Assembly (NCBI RefSeq): GCF_015354245.1
Contig: NZ_JADKYZ010000009.1
Span: 248,001-312,000 of the forward strand
From: Diaphorobacter caeni
Lineage (GTDB): Bacteria; Pseudomonadota; Gammaproteobacteria; Burkholderiales; Burkholderiaceae_C
Length of the DNA stretch: 64,000 bases
Reading direction: 5' to 3'
Shown: positions 23,234 through 32,928 of the stretch, one piece after another
Layout: the number at the start of each line of letters is the position of its first letter
Numbering within the stretch: the stretch's first letter is position 1
The notes under the pieces: generated by a model
What the model was told of the DNA's origin: nothing
What the model saw: the letters and a program-made list of their open reading frames with translations, nothing else
The model's database searches: none
Position numbers and translations under genes: made by a program

Positions 23234-24293
23234 TCCATTCGGCCTGGCCGGTACGCGCCTCGCGTTCAAACACGGCGCGTTCTACTATCGGCATCGCGAT
23301 GGTCGCTGGGAGCACGTCGGGACAGACGTAAGAAAGGCAAAAGCGCGCGCCAACATCTACAACAGTCCTTCCGACAACTACGGAACCATGAGCTACTGGC
23401 TCGATCAGTTCCTGGTCAATTGCGAGAGTCGCGTTGCGGCTGGCGACATGGCGAAGCGAACAAAGGACGACTACACCAAAGACTCCGTGCCGTTGAAGGT
23501 GTTCTTCGGCTCCATGCTGGTTGAGCACATAGAGCCGCACCACATCCAAGCCTACCTCGATGCTGGCGCGAAGGCTGATCGTCCAGTGCGGGCAAATCGA
23601 GAAAAAGCCTGCTTGAGCTCGTGCATCTCGTGGCTGATCAGAACGAACCGAACCACCCTCAAAATCAACCCGTGCATGCAGAAGAGCGGCACGAAAGAAA
23701 ACTCGGAATCAAAACGGGAGCGGTACGTCACACACGAGGAATACCAACAGGTTTGGGATGCAGCAGGCCCACAAGTGCGCATCCTCATGGAGCTCACCTA
23801 TCGGACGTTGCAGCGACCGGAGAGCGACATCATCTACTGGACGCCCAAAGTCCTGATTCGCGACCCGCATTCCGGTGCTCGCATCATCACGTTCGAACAA
23901 GGCAAAACGAAGACCAAACTGAAAATTGCGATGACGGAGACCTTGGAGGCATTGATCAATCGAGCGACAGGTCCGAACCCGCAGATGAATCAACCTCTCG
24001 TGCACACGCAAAGTGGTGAGGGCTACACATATTCAGGCATCACATCCATGCTCACCAAAGCGATCCAGAAGGTCAATGCCGAAAGAAGAAAGAAAGGCCT
24101 GGAAGAAATGCTCCCGTTTGGTTACCGCGACATGAAAGGCAAGGGTGCAACCGACATGTGGTTGAACGGAACTCCCATCGAGCAGATCCAGTTGCTCTGC
24201 GGCCACTCTGATAAATCCACCACCGAAAAGTACATCAAGGCTCGTTGGAACGCCACTGCACAGCCAAACGAGCTGAATCTCAAGCTGAAATAG
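23208..24293 (+). CDS. int: Phage tyrosine integrase
   Basis: 361 residues. The core-binding domain is at about 60-160 and the catalytic domain to the end. It has an Arg in LTYRTLQRPESD, FGYRDMKGKGATDMW in place of the usual HxLR block, His333 in CGHSDKSTTEK and the Tyr342 nucleophile in EKYIKAR. It points at the tRNA-Lys fragment 130 bases downstream, the expected attachment site. The R-D-x-KGKGAT variant is typical of DUF4224-linked integrases. Confidence 0.9.
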   Translation: MGRARKDGDPFGLAGTRLAFKHGAFYYRHRDGRWEHVGTDVRKAKARANIYNSPSDNYGTMSYWLDQFLVNCESRVAAGDMAKRTKDDYTKDSVPLKVFFGSMLVEHIEPHHIQAYLDAGAKADRPVRANREKACLSSCISWLIRTNRTTLKINPCMQKSGTKENSESKRERYVTHEEYQQVWDAAGPQVRILMELTYRTLQRPESDIIYWTPKVLIRDPHSGARIITFEQGKTKTKLKIAMTETLEALINRATGPNPQMNQPLVHTQSGEGYTYSGITSMLTKAIQKVNAERRKKGLEEMLPFGYRDMKGKGATDMWLNGTPIEQIQLLCGHSDKSTTEKYIKARWNATAQPNELNLKLK

Positions 24294-24425
24294 GGAGGTT
24301 TTTGTGTCTCATATCCAGTGATTTAGGCCGACTGCCCATAGGCAAACAGCGCCCGACAACCTCAGAAAATATGAGACATCCGCAAGGTGAAAGCTAATCC
24401 AGCCAACGTATCGAGCATGATTGCA

Positions 24426-24479
24426 GCAGCGGACTTTTAATCCGTTGGTCACAAGTTCGAATCTTGTACGTCCTACCAA
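24426..24479 (+). other. Prophage attachment site: 3' fragment of tRNA-Lys (UUU)
   Basis: The anticodon arm (GCGGACTTTTAATCCGT), variable loop, T-arm (ACAAG-TTCGAAT-CTTGT) and 3' acceptor strand with CCA of a tRNA-Lys are present. The D-arm and 5' acceptor are absent; sequence left of 24426 does not pair with the acceptor. This is what remains at the end of a prophage that entered through the 3' half of a tRNA gene. An intact tRNA-Lys should lie at the left prophage end, outside the window. Confidence 0.75.
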
Positions 24480-24500
24480 CAACACGGCGCAAAGCCTAAA

Positions 24501-24538
24501 AAGCCTGCTTCTGAAAAGATAGCAGGCTTTTTCTTTTT
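24501..24538 (+). terminator. Intrinsic terminator downstream of the tRNA-Lys fragment
   Basis: AAGCCTGCT (24501-24509) pairs with AGCAGGCTT (24521-24529), followed by a T-rich tail TTTTCTTTTT. It is probably the original tRNA-Lys terminator on the host side of the attachment site. Confidence 0.8.
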
Positions 24539-24637
24539 CTGACTCATTGCCAGAATTTTTCTGACTGTCGGTGTTGAGATGGGTCGGCGCCGACACTGAA
24601 GGCTTTGGGGACCAAATTGTCGCCGGCACAACGTGTC

Positions 24638-25672
24638 GGCTCTGTTGCATAACCCCATCTGAGGTCAAGCTTCCCCCAACCCCAGACGTAGCTATGCCAC
24701 GGCCACTGTTTGGGGTGTGCCCAGCTCGGTAAAGCGATTGAGGATAGATGCGCGAATGTTGAGTTCGGCCACTTGTCGCTCAAACGTGCGAGCCATTACC
24801 TTCTCACCCAATCGTTTGAAGCAATTCATTTTCGTCTCCACCAAAGACCTGCGGTGGTAGCCGCTCCAGCGTTTCCAGATATAACGGCCCAACCGCCTAC
24901 ATGCATTGACGGCCTCATTGCGATGCGCGAACACCAACCCTTTGCGTAGCTTCGCACCCTTGCGTGGCGGGATGATGGGAGTGGTTTGGCGCTGATGACA
25001 AGCCTCGTACACATCCTGCGTGTCATACGCTCCATCACCTGTGAAGCTGACAACTGCTTCATCGTTTGGCATTTTTGGACCAGCAGTTCGGCAGCCACTG
25101 GCGAGTCGCCCACTTCGTTGGTGGTCACGACAATGGCACGAATCTGCAGCGTCTGTGCATCTATACCCAGGTGCACCTTGCGCCACTGTTGGCGACGCTC
25201 TGTGCCGTGCTTCTTGGTTTTCCACTCACCTTCGCCCAAAAATTTGATGCCCGTAGAGTCAGCAAGCAAGTGCAGTCCGTTGCGGCTTGGACGATAACGC
25301 ACCTGCACATTCAAACCCTTTTGTCTGCGACACACCGTGCTGTAGTCAGGCGCTGACCAGGGCAGGCCAGCCATTCTCAGCAGCGACTGAATCAAGCCCA
25401 AGGCCTGGCGCAAACGCAAGCTGAACAGGCATTTGACGGTCAGGCAAAACTGGATGGCAGCATCCGAAAATGTCTTGTTGCGGCCAGGCTTGCCATCTGG
25501 AACCGCTAGCCATTGGATGTCCTTGTCCAGCCAGATGGTCAAATCACCCCGGGCCTTCAATGCTGCGTTGTACGCCTTCCAATTTGTAGTGCGGTAGCGC
25601 CGCTTGCCCCAGCTCGATTCACTCATGCGGTAAGACTACCGCAGATGACCGGTTGAGTTGTGCAACAACGCC
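24638..25672 (-). mobile_element. IS5-family (IS903-type) insertion sequence, left copy
   Basis: 1035 bases. The ends are imperfect inverted repeats, GGCTCTGTTGCATAAC at the left and the complement of GTTGTGCAACAACGCC at the right, which match at about 15 of 18 positions when extended. One transposase gene fills the element on the minus strand. The flanking 9 bases (CAACGTGTC and ATTACGATG) show no duplication. Confidence 0.85.
24692..25626 (-). pseudogene. IS5-family DDE transposase, frameshifted
   Basis: The N-terminal part reads from 25626 (TTNWKAYNAALKARGDLTIW, then DSTGIKFLGEGEWKTKKHG). The C-terminal part continues in another frame down to 24692 (SFTGDGAYDTQDVYEACHQR, GYHRRSLVETKMNCFKRLG). 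The break is at about 25073: an A-run has two more bases than the same place in the right-hand copy. The DDE residues lie in DSTG, DGAYD and ETKM. The element cannot make a full enzyme without frameshifting. Confidence 0.85.
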
Positions 25673-25769
25673 ATTACGATGCAGAAGCTTGCTCCCCTTG
25701 GGCGGACCATGTAGGCGGTTCAGATGCACATAGAGTCCGACTTCACAAGCTTCTGAAACGCCGTTCTTC
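25673..25769. other. Short spacer between the IS and livF, no gene seen
   Basis: About 100 bases with no convincing terminator after livF and no target-site repeat for the IS. Nothing further can be supported. Confidence 0.5.
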
Positions 25770-26491
<722 letters not shown>

Positions 26492-26495
<4 letters not shown>

Positions 26496-27349
26496 GCTTC
26501 GATCCTCCCGGCAACGCTTGCATTTGCTTCATCGCCCTCGTCTTCATCGGGTTCGCCCAGATAGGCGGCAATGACGTGCGGATTGTTCTGAATCTCCTGA
26601 GGCGTTCCCTCGGCGATCTTGCGGCCGTAGTTCAGCACGACGACATGCTGTGACACCTTCATGACCACATCCATGTCGTGCTCCACCAGCAGAACGGCAA
26701 TGCCCTCCTCCGAGATCAAACTCCGCAAGAGCGCATTCAACGCCGAGGATTCACTTGGGTTCAGTCCCGCCGCAGGCTCGTCCAGACAGAGGATCCGCGG
26801 CCTGGCGGCCATGGCACGGGCAATCTCGATGCGACGCTGCACGCCGTAGGACAAAGCCCCTGCAGGAGAATCCGCCTGTGCCTTCAGGTCGAACCGCCCG
26901 AGCAGTGCCAAGGCCGTCTCAACTGCTTCCTCTTCGGCCTTGCGGTAGCGTGCCAATCCCAGAAGCCCCGCCAGCGAGAACGCGCTGGCCTTCTGGAGCA
27001 CGTTGTGCTGGGCGACGATCAGGTTCTCCAGCACCGTCATTTTGGGAAACAGGCGGATGTTCTGAAACGTGCGCAGGATCTGTGCTTCGCGCGCCAGTTC
27101 ATGGCTGGGCATGCGCTCCAGCCGCAGGGCCCCATGCTGCGGATGCTGCATGGTGACGGTGCCGGAGCTGGGCTGATAGAACCCCGTCAGGCAATTGAAC
27201 AACGTGGTCTTGCCAGCGCCGTTCGGGCCAATGATCGACGTGATTTCTCGCGCTTGGACGGTCATCGACAGGTTGTCGATCGCCTTCACACCGCCAAACC
27301 GCATCGTGAGCGCATTGACCTCCAGCAGTGCAGGTGCTGTGGGGTTCAT
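26492..27349 (-). CDS. livG: Branched-chain amino-acid type ABC transporter ATPase LivG
   Basis: 285 residues. It has Walker A GPNGAGKTTLFNCLTGF, signature GALSYGVQRRIEIARAM, Walker B RILCLDEPAAGLNP and the LivG-typical insertion before the signature. The C-terminal tail is short and acidic. It partners LivF on the cytoplasmic side. It overlaps livM by 4 bases. Confidence 0.92.
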
Positions 27350-28659
27350 GCTGTCGCCTCCCGTTGTTGAAGTGCTGCGCTGCCGCCCTTGCGCGCCGAA
27401 CTCAAGGTGGCGCGGCGCTCTGAGAGCAAACCACCGGGCCGCCAGACCATGATGGTCACCATCGCTGCACCGAAGAGCATCATGCGGTACTCACTGAAGT
27501 TGCGGCCCAGCTCAGGCAGCAGCACCAGTACGCAGGCCGCCAGCACCACTCCCAACTGGCTGCCCGATCCACCCAGCACGACGATTGCCAGAACCATTGC
27601 GCTTTCGGCGAAGGTGAAGCTCTCCGGGGAAATGAAGCCCTGCTTGGCGGCAAAGAACACACCCGCAAATCCGCCCAACGTGGCCCCCAGCGCAAACGCC
27701 GAGAGCTTGACGTTGGTGACGTTGATGCCCAAGGCCTTGCAAGCGATTTCATCCTCGCGCATGGCCTCCCAGGCTCGACCGATGGGCAGGCGCCGCAGGC
27801 GCAGAACCAATATGTTGGTCAGCAACGCCAGCACGAGAATCACCAGGTAGAGGAACACCGTGCGATGCCAAGCGGCGTACTCGATGCCCAGCATGCCTGC
27901 AAACGTCGGCGTGTCGCCAGGCGGTGCGAAAGGCAAGCCGAAGAGCGAAGGACGCGGTATCGAAGAAACGCCGTCCGGGCCGTGCGTCAGCTCCGTCCAG
28001 TTCAACAGAACCAGCCGGATGATCTCGCCAAACCCCAGCGTCACGATGGCAAGGTAGTCGCCGCGCAGCCGCAGCATGGGGTAGCCCAGCAAGACCCCCG
28101 CGGCCGCAGCAAATGCGCCGGCGATGGGCAAGCACCACCAGAATGAGAAGCCAAACTGCGTTGCCAGCAGTGCATAGGTATAGGCTCCCACCGCATAGAA
28201 GGCGACGTAGCCCAGATCGAGCAAGCCCGCCAACCCAACAACCACGTTCAGCCCCCAGCCCAGCATGACGTAAATCAGCACGGTGGTCGCCGTGTCTACA
28301 ACATATCGGTTGTCGTAGAAGAAGATGGGCAGCACCAGCGCCATGCCCAGCGCAAAGGCGCCGACCGTCGTCGTAACCCGATTCGCCTGCATGGCGACCA
28401 CCGGCGAAGGGGCCGCTTTGCCGCGGCTTGCCCGCTGGCGCTCAAACAGCCAGCGCACCACCATGCGGCCGGCGAAGACCGCCACCGCGGCCACCAGCAG
28501 CCAGCTCCAGCGGGTATGAACCTCAAGCTTGCCGCCCACATCGACCGTCGTCAGGCCGATGAAGGGGATGCCCAGCACCAGCGCAGCCAGCGCCGCCAGA
28601 CCCGCATCGGCAAGCCAGCGCTGCCATCCCTCTTTGTTCGGAGTCGTCATTGTGGACAT
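27346..28659 (-). CDS. livM: Branched-chain amino-acid type ABC permease LivM
   Basis: 437 residues from the ATG at 28659, one base overlapping the livH stop; a GTG at 28662 is an alternative. It has about ten hydrophobic segments with an extended N-terminus, the family block GLLDLGYVAFYAVGAYTYAL, and the EAA-like loop IGRAWEAMREDEIACKALGI. It forms the membrane channel with LivH. Confidence 0.92.
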   Translation of the reverse strand: MSTMTTPNKEGWQRWLADAGLAALAALVLGIPFIGLTTVDVGGKLEVHTRWSWLLVAAVAVFAGRMVVRWLFERQRASRGKAAPSPVVAMQANRVTTTVGAFALGMALVLPIFFYDNRYVVDTATTVLIYVMLGWGLNVVVGLAGLLDLGYVAFYAVGAYTYALLATQFGFSFWWCLPIAGAFAAAAGVLLGYPMLRLRGDYLAIVTLGFGEIIRLVLLNWTELTHGPDGVSSIPRPSLFGLPFAPPGDTPTFAGMLGIEYAAWHRTVFLYLVILVLALLTNILVLRLRRLPIGRAWEAMREDEIACKALGINVTNVKLSAFALGATLGGFAGVFFAAKQGFISPESFTFAESAMVLAIVVLGGSGSQLGVVLAACVLVLLPELGRNFSEYRMMLFGAAMVTIMVWRPGGLLSERRATLSSARKGGSAALQQREATA

Positions 28660-29573
28660 CACACTTTCTCCACTTCAGGGCGGCCCAGCAGGCCGGACGG
28701 GCGAAGGACCAGTACCAGAATCAGAATGGCGAAGACAGCCACATCCTTGTACTCGGCCGAGAAATAGCTGGCATAGAACGCTTCGATCAGCCCAATGAGC
28801 AAACCGCCCAGCATGGCCCCAGGCAATGAGCCGATGCCCCCGAGCACTGCGGCGGTGAAGGCTTTGATCCCTGCAAGAAATCCGATGTAGAAGTCGATCA
28901 CGCCGTAGTACATGGTCACCAGCAGGCCCGCGACACCGGCCAGTGCAGCGCCGATCATGAAGGTTATCGAGATCGTCCGATCCGCGTTGATGCCCAGAAT
29001 CCGCGTCATGCCCTGGTCTTGCTCGCACGCCCGCTGGCGTCGGCCAAACGAAGTGCGCGTGATCATCCAGGTGAACGCTGCCATCAGTACGGCCGTGGTG
29101 ATGATGATCAATAGCTGCACGTAGGAGAGGCGTACCGCGTTCGCACCGCTGCCGAGCAGCTCGAAGCCCCCTTCCCACAGCGGCGGGAGATTCTTGATGC
29201 GGGCGCCCTGAAGAAATTGGACGCTGTTTTGCAGAAAGATCGATGCGCCGATGGCCGAAATCAACGGCGCCAGCTTGGACGATCCACGCAGAGGCCGGTA
29301 GGCCACACGCTCCACGGCCCACCCGTAGCCTGCGGTGAACACCACCGAAACGAGCAGCACCAGAAAGAGCCCCAGTGGAACGGAAGTGATACCCGCCGCC
29401 GCCAGCAAGGTGAAAGCGGTCAGTGAGATGAACGCGCCGAGCATGTAGATGTCTCCATGCGCGAAATTGATCATCCCCAGAATGCCGTACACCATCGTGT
29501 AGCCGATGGCGATGAGGCCGTAGAGCGATCCGAGCGTCAGCCCGTTGATCGCCTGTTGAAAAAACTGTGACAT
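28659..29573 (-). CDS. livH: Branched-chain amino-acid type ABC permease LivH
   Basis: 304 residues from the ATG at 29573, preceded by a near-perfect AGGAGG. It begins MSQFFQQAINGLTLGSLYGL and contains GMINFAHGDIYMLGAFI and the EAA-type loop TSFGRRQRACEQDQGMTRIL, both typical of LivH. Eight or so membrane segments. It follows livK after a hairpin. Confidence 0.92.
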   Translation of the reverse strand: MSQFFQQAINGLTLGSLYGLIAIGYTMVYGILGMINFAHGDIYMLGAFISLTAFTLLAAAGITSVPLGLFLVLLVSVVFTAGYGWAVERVAYRPLRGSSKLAPLISAIGASIFLQNSVQFLQGARIKNLPPLWEGGFELLGSGANAVRLSYVQLLIIITTAVLMAAFTWMITRTSFGRRQRACEQDQGMTRILGINADRTISITFMIGAALAGVAGLLVTMYYGVIDFYIGFLAGIKAFTAAVLGGIGSLPGAMLGGLLIGLIEAFYASYFSAEYKDVAVFAILILVLVLRPSGLLGRPEVEKV

Positions 29574-29606
29574 GAATGCCTCCTCGTGCGTTGATCGTCT
29601 TGCAGA

Positions 29607-29635
29607 CCGAGGGCGCACGGGGCGCGCACCCTCGG
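29607..29635 (-). promoter_or_regulatory. Hairpin between livK and livH
   Basis: CCGAGGG (29607-29613) pairs with CCCTCGG (29629-29635), with further GC pairing inside. It lacks a T-run, so it is more likely an mRNA-stabilising or partial-termination structure. Such structures commonly keep the binding-protein message more abundant than that of the membrane parts. Confidence 0.5.
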
Positions 29636-29644
29636 TGTGTCATG

Positions 29645-30748
29645 TCACTTGACTACGTCGTACTGCTTGCCCTTCCATTGGTAGACGAGGAAGCCGGGAT
29701 TCTTGGGATCACCCTTGGCATCGAACTCCACCTTGCCGATCACGGAGTCAAAGCTCCCGTTTGCCAGCGCCTTCTGCACATCGGCGTACTTCAAACTGCC
29801 CGCCTTCTGCAGTGCCTGCGCATAGACCTGCACTGCGGCGTAGGTGAACAGCACGTAGCCCTCGGGCTCAATCTTGTTGTCGCGGAAGCGTTTGACGATC
29901 TCGGCCGAGGCTGGGTACTTGCGGGGATCAGGATAGAAGGTGAACAGCAGCCCATCGATGGCCGATCCCGCCGCCGTCGCCAGTTCAGCGCTGGACGACG
30001 TGTTGCCGCTCATCACCGAGAGATTCATCCCGCCCTGCTTGGCCTGGCGCAGGATCAGGCCCAGCTCCGTGTAGTAGCCGCCGTAAAACAGCGCGTCCAC
30101 ACCAGCCGCCTTGAGTTTGGTGACCAGCGCGGTGTAGTCCTTCTCGCCCGCCGTGATGGACTCGCGCAGCACGGGTGCGTTCTTGCGCTCAGTCAGCGAC
30201 TTGACCACCACATCGGCCTGGCCCTTGCCGTAGGCGCTCTTGTCGTCGATGACCGCGATCTTCTTGCCGGCAAAGTTCTTGCTCAGATACTCGGCCGCTA
30301 CAACGCCTTCCTGATCGTCGCGCCCGGTCAGGCGAAAGATGCCCTTCATGCCGCGCTCGGTCACCTTGCCATTGGTCGAGATCGTGATCATCGGGATCTG
30401 GGCTTCGTTATAGACCTCCGAGGCCGGAATCGTCGAGCTGGAGCAGTAGTGCCCAACGATCGCCGAGACCTTCTTGTTCACCATCGCATTGGCAACAGCC
30501 ACGGCCTGTTTGGGATCGCAGGCGTCGTCGCCGATCTCCACCTTGAGTTTCTGACCCAACACTCCGCCCGCCGCGTTGACTGCCGCGACGGCAGCCTCCA
30601 CGCCGTTGCGCATCTGTTCACCACCAGAGGCGTATTGACCTGACATCGGACCGGCGACGCCAATCACGATGTCAGCACGTACGACTGGCGCGGCAGCGAT
30701 AGCGGCCAGCCCCACGAAGGGAATAACGATACGCGTGAACGAATGCAT
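29645..30748 (-). CDS. livK: Periplasmic amino-acid binding protein of the Liv importer
   Basis: 367 residues from the ATG at 30748. The signal peptide is MHSFTRIVIPFVGLAAIAAA, cleaved near VRA-D. The mature start DIVIGVAGPMSGQYASGGEQ and SAIVGHYCSSSTIPASEVYN are classic LivJ/LivK text. It binds the substrate and delivers it to LivHMGF. Relatives take branched-chain amino acids, but others take urea, amides, GABA or aromatic acids, so the ligand here is open. Confidence 0.9.
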   Translation of the reverse strand: MHSFTRIVIPFVGLAAIAAAPVVRADIVIGVAGPMSGQYASGGEQMRNGVEAAVAAVNAAGGVLGQKLKVEIGDDACDPKQAVAVANAMVNKKVSAIVGHYCSSSTIPASEVYNEAQIPMITISTNGKVTERGMKGIFRLTGRDDQEGVVAAEYLSKNFAGKKIAVIDDKSAYGKGQADVVVKSLTERKNAPVLRESITAGEKDYTALVTKLKAAGVDALFYGGYYTELGLILRQAKQGGMNLSVMSGNTSSSAELATAAGSAIDGLLFTFYPDPRKYPASAEIVKRFRDNKIEPEGYVLFTYAAVQVYAQALQKAGSLKYADVQKALANGSFDSVIGKVEFDAKGDPKNPGFLVYQWKGKQYDVVK

Positions 30749-31289
30749 AGAGGTCTCCAGAAAAATCGCCGCAAACGGCAGGTTGAGATGCGTGAGCACC
30801 ACGCTTCGGCGCAATGGCTCTTCACGTCGGCCAAATTCTGGATTTCATCCCCCTTTGCGTCTTGCAAATTTCAGTGTTGAAAACTACGGAGATCTGCATA
30901 GCAATACTCGGGTTCCTACCTATCTCGCAGCCCAATGCCACACCGTATCCGATGCCCTCAATTGATCCGCCCTATTGCGGTGCAAGTGCTCTTCACACTG
31001 CACCTATAGAGGGAAATTTCCAGCACATCGCACCAACCGTGTGTGGTGCAAGCCATCACTGCTGGGTGCAATCTTTCCGCTGTCTCAAATGCCTGGCGTG
31101 ACAAGGAAATACCAAGCTTGTGCGGAGAAACGCATACCAATTCAATTGCGTTGAATATGCAGAATTCCGCAAATTCTCACCATCAAAAAAGCGAGACGCG
31201 AGAAGCTTGGATGGCGACACTTTCAAAACCCCCAAGCGGTGGCATTCCACCACCTTCATTTCGTTGTTTCTCTCTGATGGAGTCAAGCC
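30749..31289. other. Divergent control region between livK and the aldehyde dehydrogenase gene
   Basis: 540 bases without a convincing gene. It holds GGTGCA...TGCACC (30979-31004), two further GGTGCAA copies near 31044 and 31064, and a near-perfect 24-bp palindrome at 31153-31176. It must contain promoters for both directions; no unambiguous -35/-10 pair was fixed. Confidence 0.5.
31153..31176. promoter_or_regulatory. 24-bp palindromic operator candidate
   Basis: Two arms GAATATGCAGAA and TTCCGCAAATTC are complementary except for two base pairs, centred on GAATTC. A related site (19 of 24 identical) lies at 50318-50341 before the quinone reductase gene. The two sites suggest one regulator for separate transcripts of the island. 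Confidence 0.55.
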
Positions 31290-32840
31290 ATGCACGTTCT
31301 GCCCTATACCAGCGAACCCTACGACACCTACACCTCTCCGGCATCCCTGGAGGAAATGAGCGCAGCCCTGAAGAGCGTGCGCGCCCAGTTCGAAAAAACC
31401 TACCCCATGGTGATCGGTGGGAAGAAAATTCAAACCGAGGCGACGCTGGTCTCCACCAACCCCTCGGCACCCAGCGAAATCGTGGGCAGGTCGGCGTCCG
31501 CCTCGCGCGAACACGCAGAGGCCGCGCTCACGGCTGCTTGGGCGGCCTTCGAGGACTGGAAGCTGTGGAAGCAGGAAGACCGCTCGCGCGTGATGCTCAA
31601 GGCCGCCGCGATCATGCGCCGCCGCAAGCGCGAACTGGAAGCCTGGCTGGTCTTCGAGATCGGCAAGAATTTCGTCGAAGCCAGCGCCGAGGTCGCCGAG
31701 ATGATCGACTTCACCGAGTACTACGCGCGCCAGGCGCTGCGCCATGTCGGCGGTCTCGGTCATCTGAATGCCGTTCCCGGCGAAGAGAACGAGAGCTTCT
31801 ACATTCCGCTGGGCGCCGGTCTCACGATTTCTCCGTGGAACTTCCCCATGGCCCTGATGACGGGCATGACGGTGGGCGCGATCGTCGTTGGCAACACCGT
31901 GGTCTGCAAGCCCGCCGAGGATACGGTCGTGTCCTTGGCGAAGGTGTTCGACATTTTTGAAGAAGCCGGTCTGCCGCCCGGCGTGGTGAACTTCCTGCCC
32001 GGCGTGGGCGCCCAGGTAGGCGCCTACCTCGTCGAACATCCGCGCACACGCTTCATCAACTTCACGGGGAGCCTGGCCACCGGCAAGCGCATCCATGAGG
32101 CGGCAGCCAAGATCGGCGACGACCAGCGCTGGTTCAAGCGCGTGTTCCTCGAACTCGGCGGCAAGGACGCGATCCTCGTGGACGAAACGGCCGACCTCGA
32201 CGCCGCCGCGCTGGGCGTGATCCAAAGCGCGTATGGTTACCAGGGCCAGAAGTGTTCCGCCTGCTCCCGTCTGATCGTGGTGGACAGCGTGTACGACGAT
32301 CTGCTGGAGCGCGTGGTGGAGCGGACGAAGCAACTTGTGGTGGCCCCGGCGGAGCAGAACCCTGACCTCGGCCCGGTCTGCAATGCAGCGCAGGACGGCA
32401 AGGTGCGCGAGTACCTGGATATCGGCCGCAGCGAAGGCAAGCTGCTCGTCGGCGGCCGTCGCATCGACGGCGAAGGTTTCTTCATTCAACCTACGGTCTT
32501 CGGCAATATCGCGCCTGAAGCCCGTCTGGCCCAGGAAGAAGTGTTCGGCCCCGTTGTTGCTGCCATCCGCGTCAAGGACTTCACAGAAGGCATGGCCGTG
32601 GTCAACAACACGGTCTATGGCCTGACCGGTGCGTTGTATTCGCAGGATCGCGACCGCATCGAAATCGCCCGCCGCGACTTCCACGTCGGCAACCTGTACT
32701 TCAACCGCAAGTGCACCGGCGCGCTGGCGGGCGTGCAGCCTTTCGGCGGCTTCAACCTGACCGGCACCGACACCAAGACCGGCGGCCCCGACTACCTGCT
32801 GCAATTCATGCAGATGAAGTCGGTGGCGGAACGCTTCTAA
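31290..32840 (+). CDS. Aldehyde dehydrogenase, glutamate-5-semialdehyde (P5C) type
   Basis: 516 residues. The ALDH core has [20 protein letters not shown], general base Glu288 in [11 protein letters not shown] and nucleophile Cys322 in [10 protein letters not shown]. The C-terminal [20 protein letters not shown] is the text of RocA-type 1-pyrroline-5-carboxylate dehydrogenases, which oxidise glutamate semialdehyde to glutamate with NAD. Within this island it may act on another amino-acid semialdehyde. It is transcribed away from livK and ends at a strong hairpin. Confidence 0.85.
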   Translation: MHVLPYTSEPYDTYTSPASLEEMSAALKSVRAQFEKTYPMVIGGKKIQTEATLVSTNPSAPSEIVGRSASASREHAEAALTAAWAAFEDWKLWKQEDRSRVMLKAAAIMRRRKRELEAWLVFEIGKNFVEASAEVAEMIDFTEYYARQALRHVGGLGHLNAVPGEENESFYIPLGAGLTISPWNFPMALMTGMTVGAIVVGNTVVCKPAEDTVVSLAKVFDIFEEAGLPPGVVNFLPGVGAQVGAYLVEHPRTRFINFTGSLATGKRIHEAAAKIGDDQRWFKRVFLELGGKDAILVDETADLDAAALGVIQSAYGYQGQKCSACSRLIVVDSVYDDLLERVVERTKQLVVAPAEQNPDLGPVCNAAQDGKVREYLDIGRSEGKLLVGGRRIDGEGFFIQPTVFGNIAPEARLAQEEVFGPVVAAIRVKDFTEGMAVVNNTVYGLTGALYSQDRDRIEIARRDFHVGNLYFNRKCTGALAGVQPFGGFNLTGTDTKTGGPDYLLQFMQMKSVAERF

Positions 32841-32851
32841 GTCGACCACTC

Positions 32852-32879
32852 GCCAGGGCCGGTGTTGACCGGCCCTGGC
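32852..32879 (+). terminator. Strong 12-bp hairpin after the aldehyde dehydrogenase gene
   Basis: GCCAGGGCCGGT-GTTG-ACCGGCCCTGGC is a perfect 12-bp stem, 12 bases after the stop. The tail is AATTTG rather than a long T-run, so it may act as a partial terminator or 3' stabiliser before the oxidase gene. Confidence 0.65.
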
Positions 32880-32928
32880 AATTTGCAGCGCAGCTCATCC
32901 ACAGTTCCCCACCAAAGCACCAAGCACC

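Larger units (their letters stand above)
1..24479. mobile_element. Lambda-like prophage, right-hand part (left end outside window)
   Basis: Continuous phage gene content from the portal protein (cut at base 1) to a tyrosine integrase next to a tRNA-Lys 3' fragment. Two divergent lytic operons surround a CI-type repressor. Genes overlap by 4 bases at most junctions, as is usual in phage operons. Capsid, tail and lysis genes are absent and must lie left of the window. Recombination is RecT/YqaJ type and packaging uses a terminase pair with a P22-like portal. Completeness cannot be judged from this window. Confidence 0.93.

Noticed and set aside
24309-24668. 119-codon minus-strand frame with GRTRFELVTNGL text
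   Set aside because: This text is the well-known false translation of a tRNA 3' end read antisense, not a protein.
30814-31140. Short open frames in the livK-aldehyde dehydrogenase gap
   Set aside because: Overlapping frames on both strands without ribosome sites; the region is better explained as a divergent control region.
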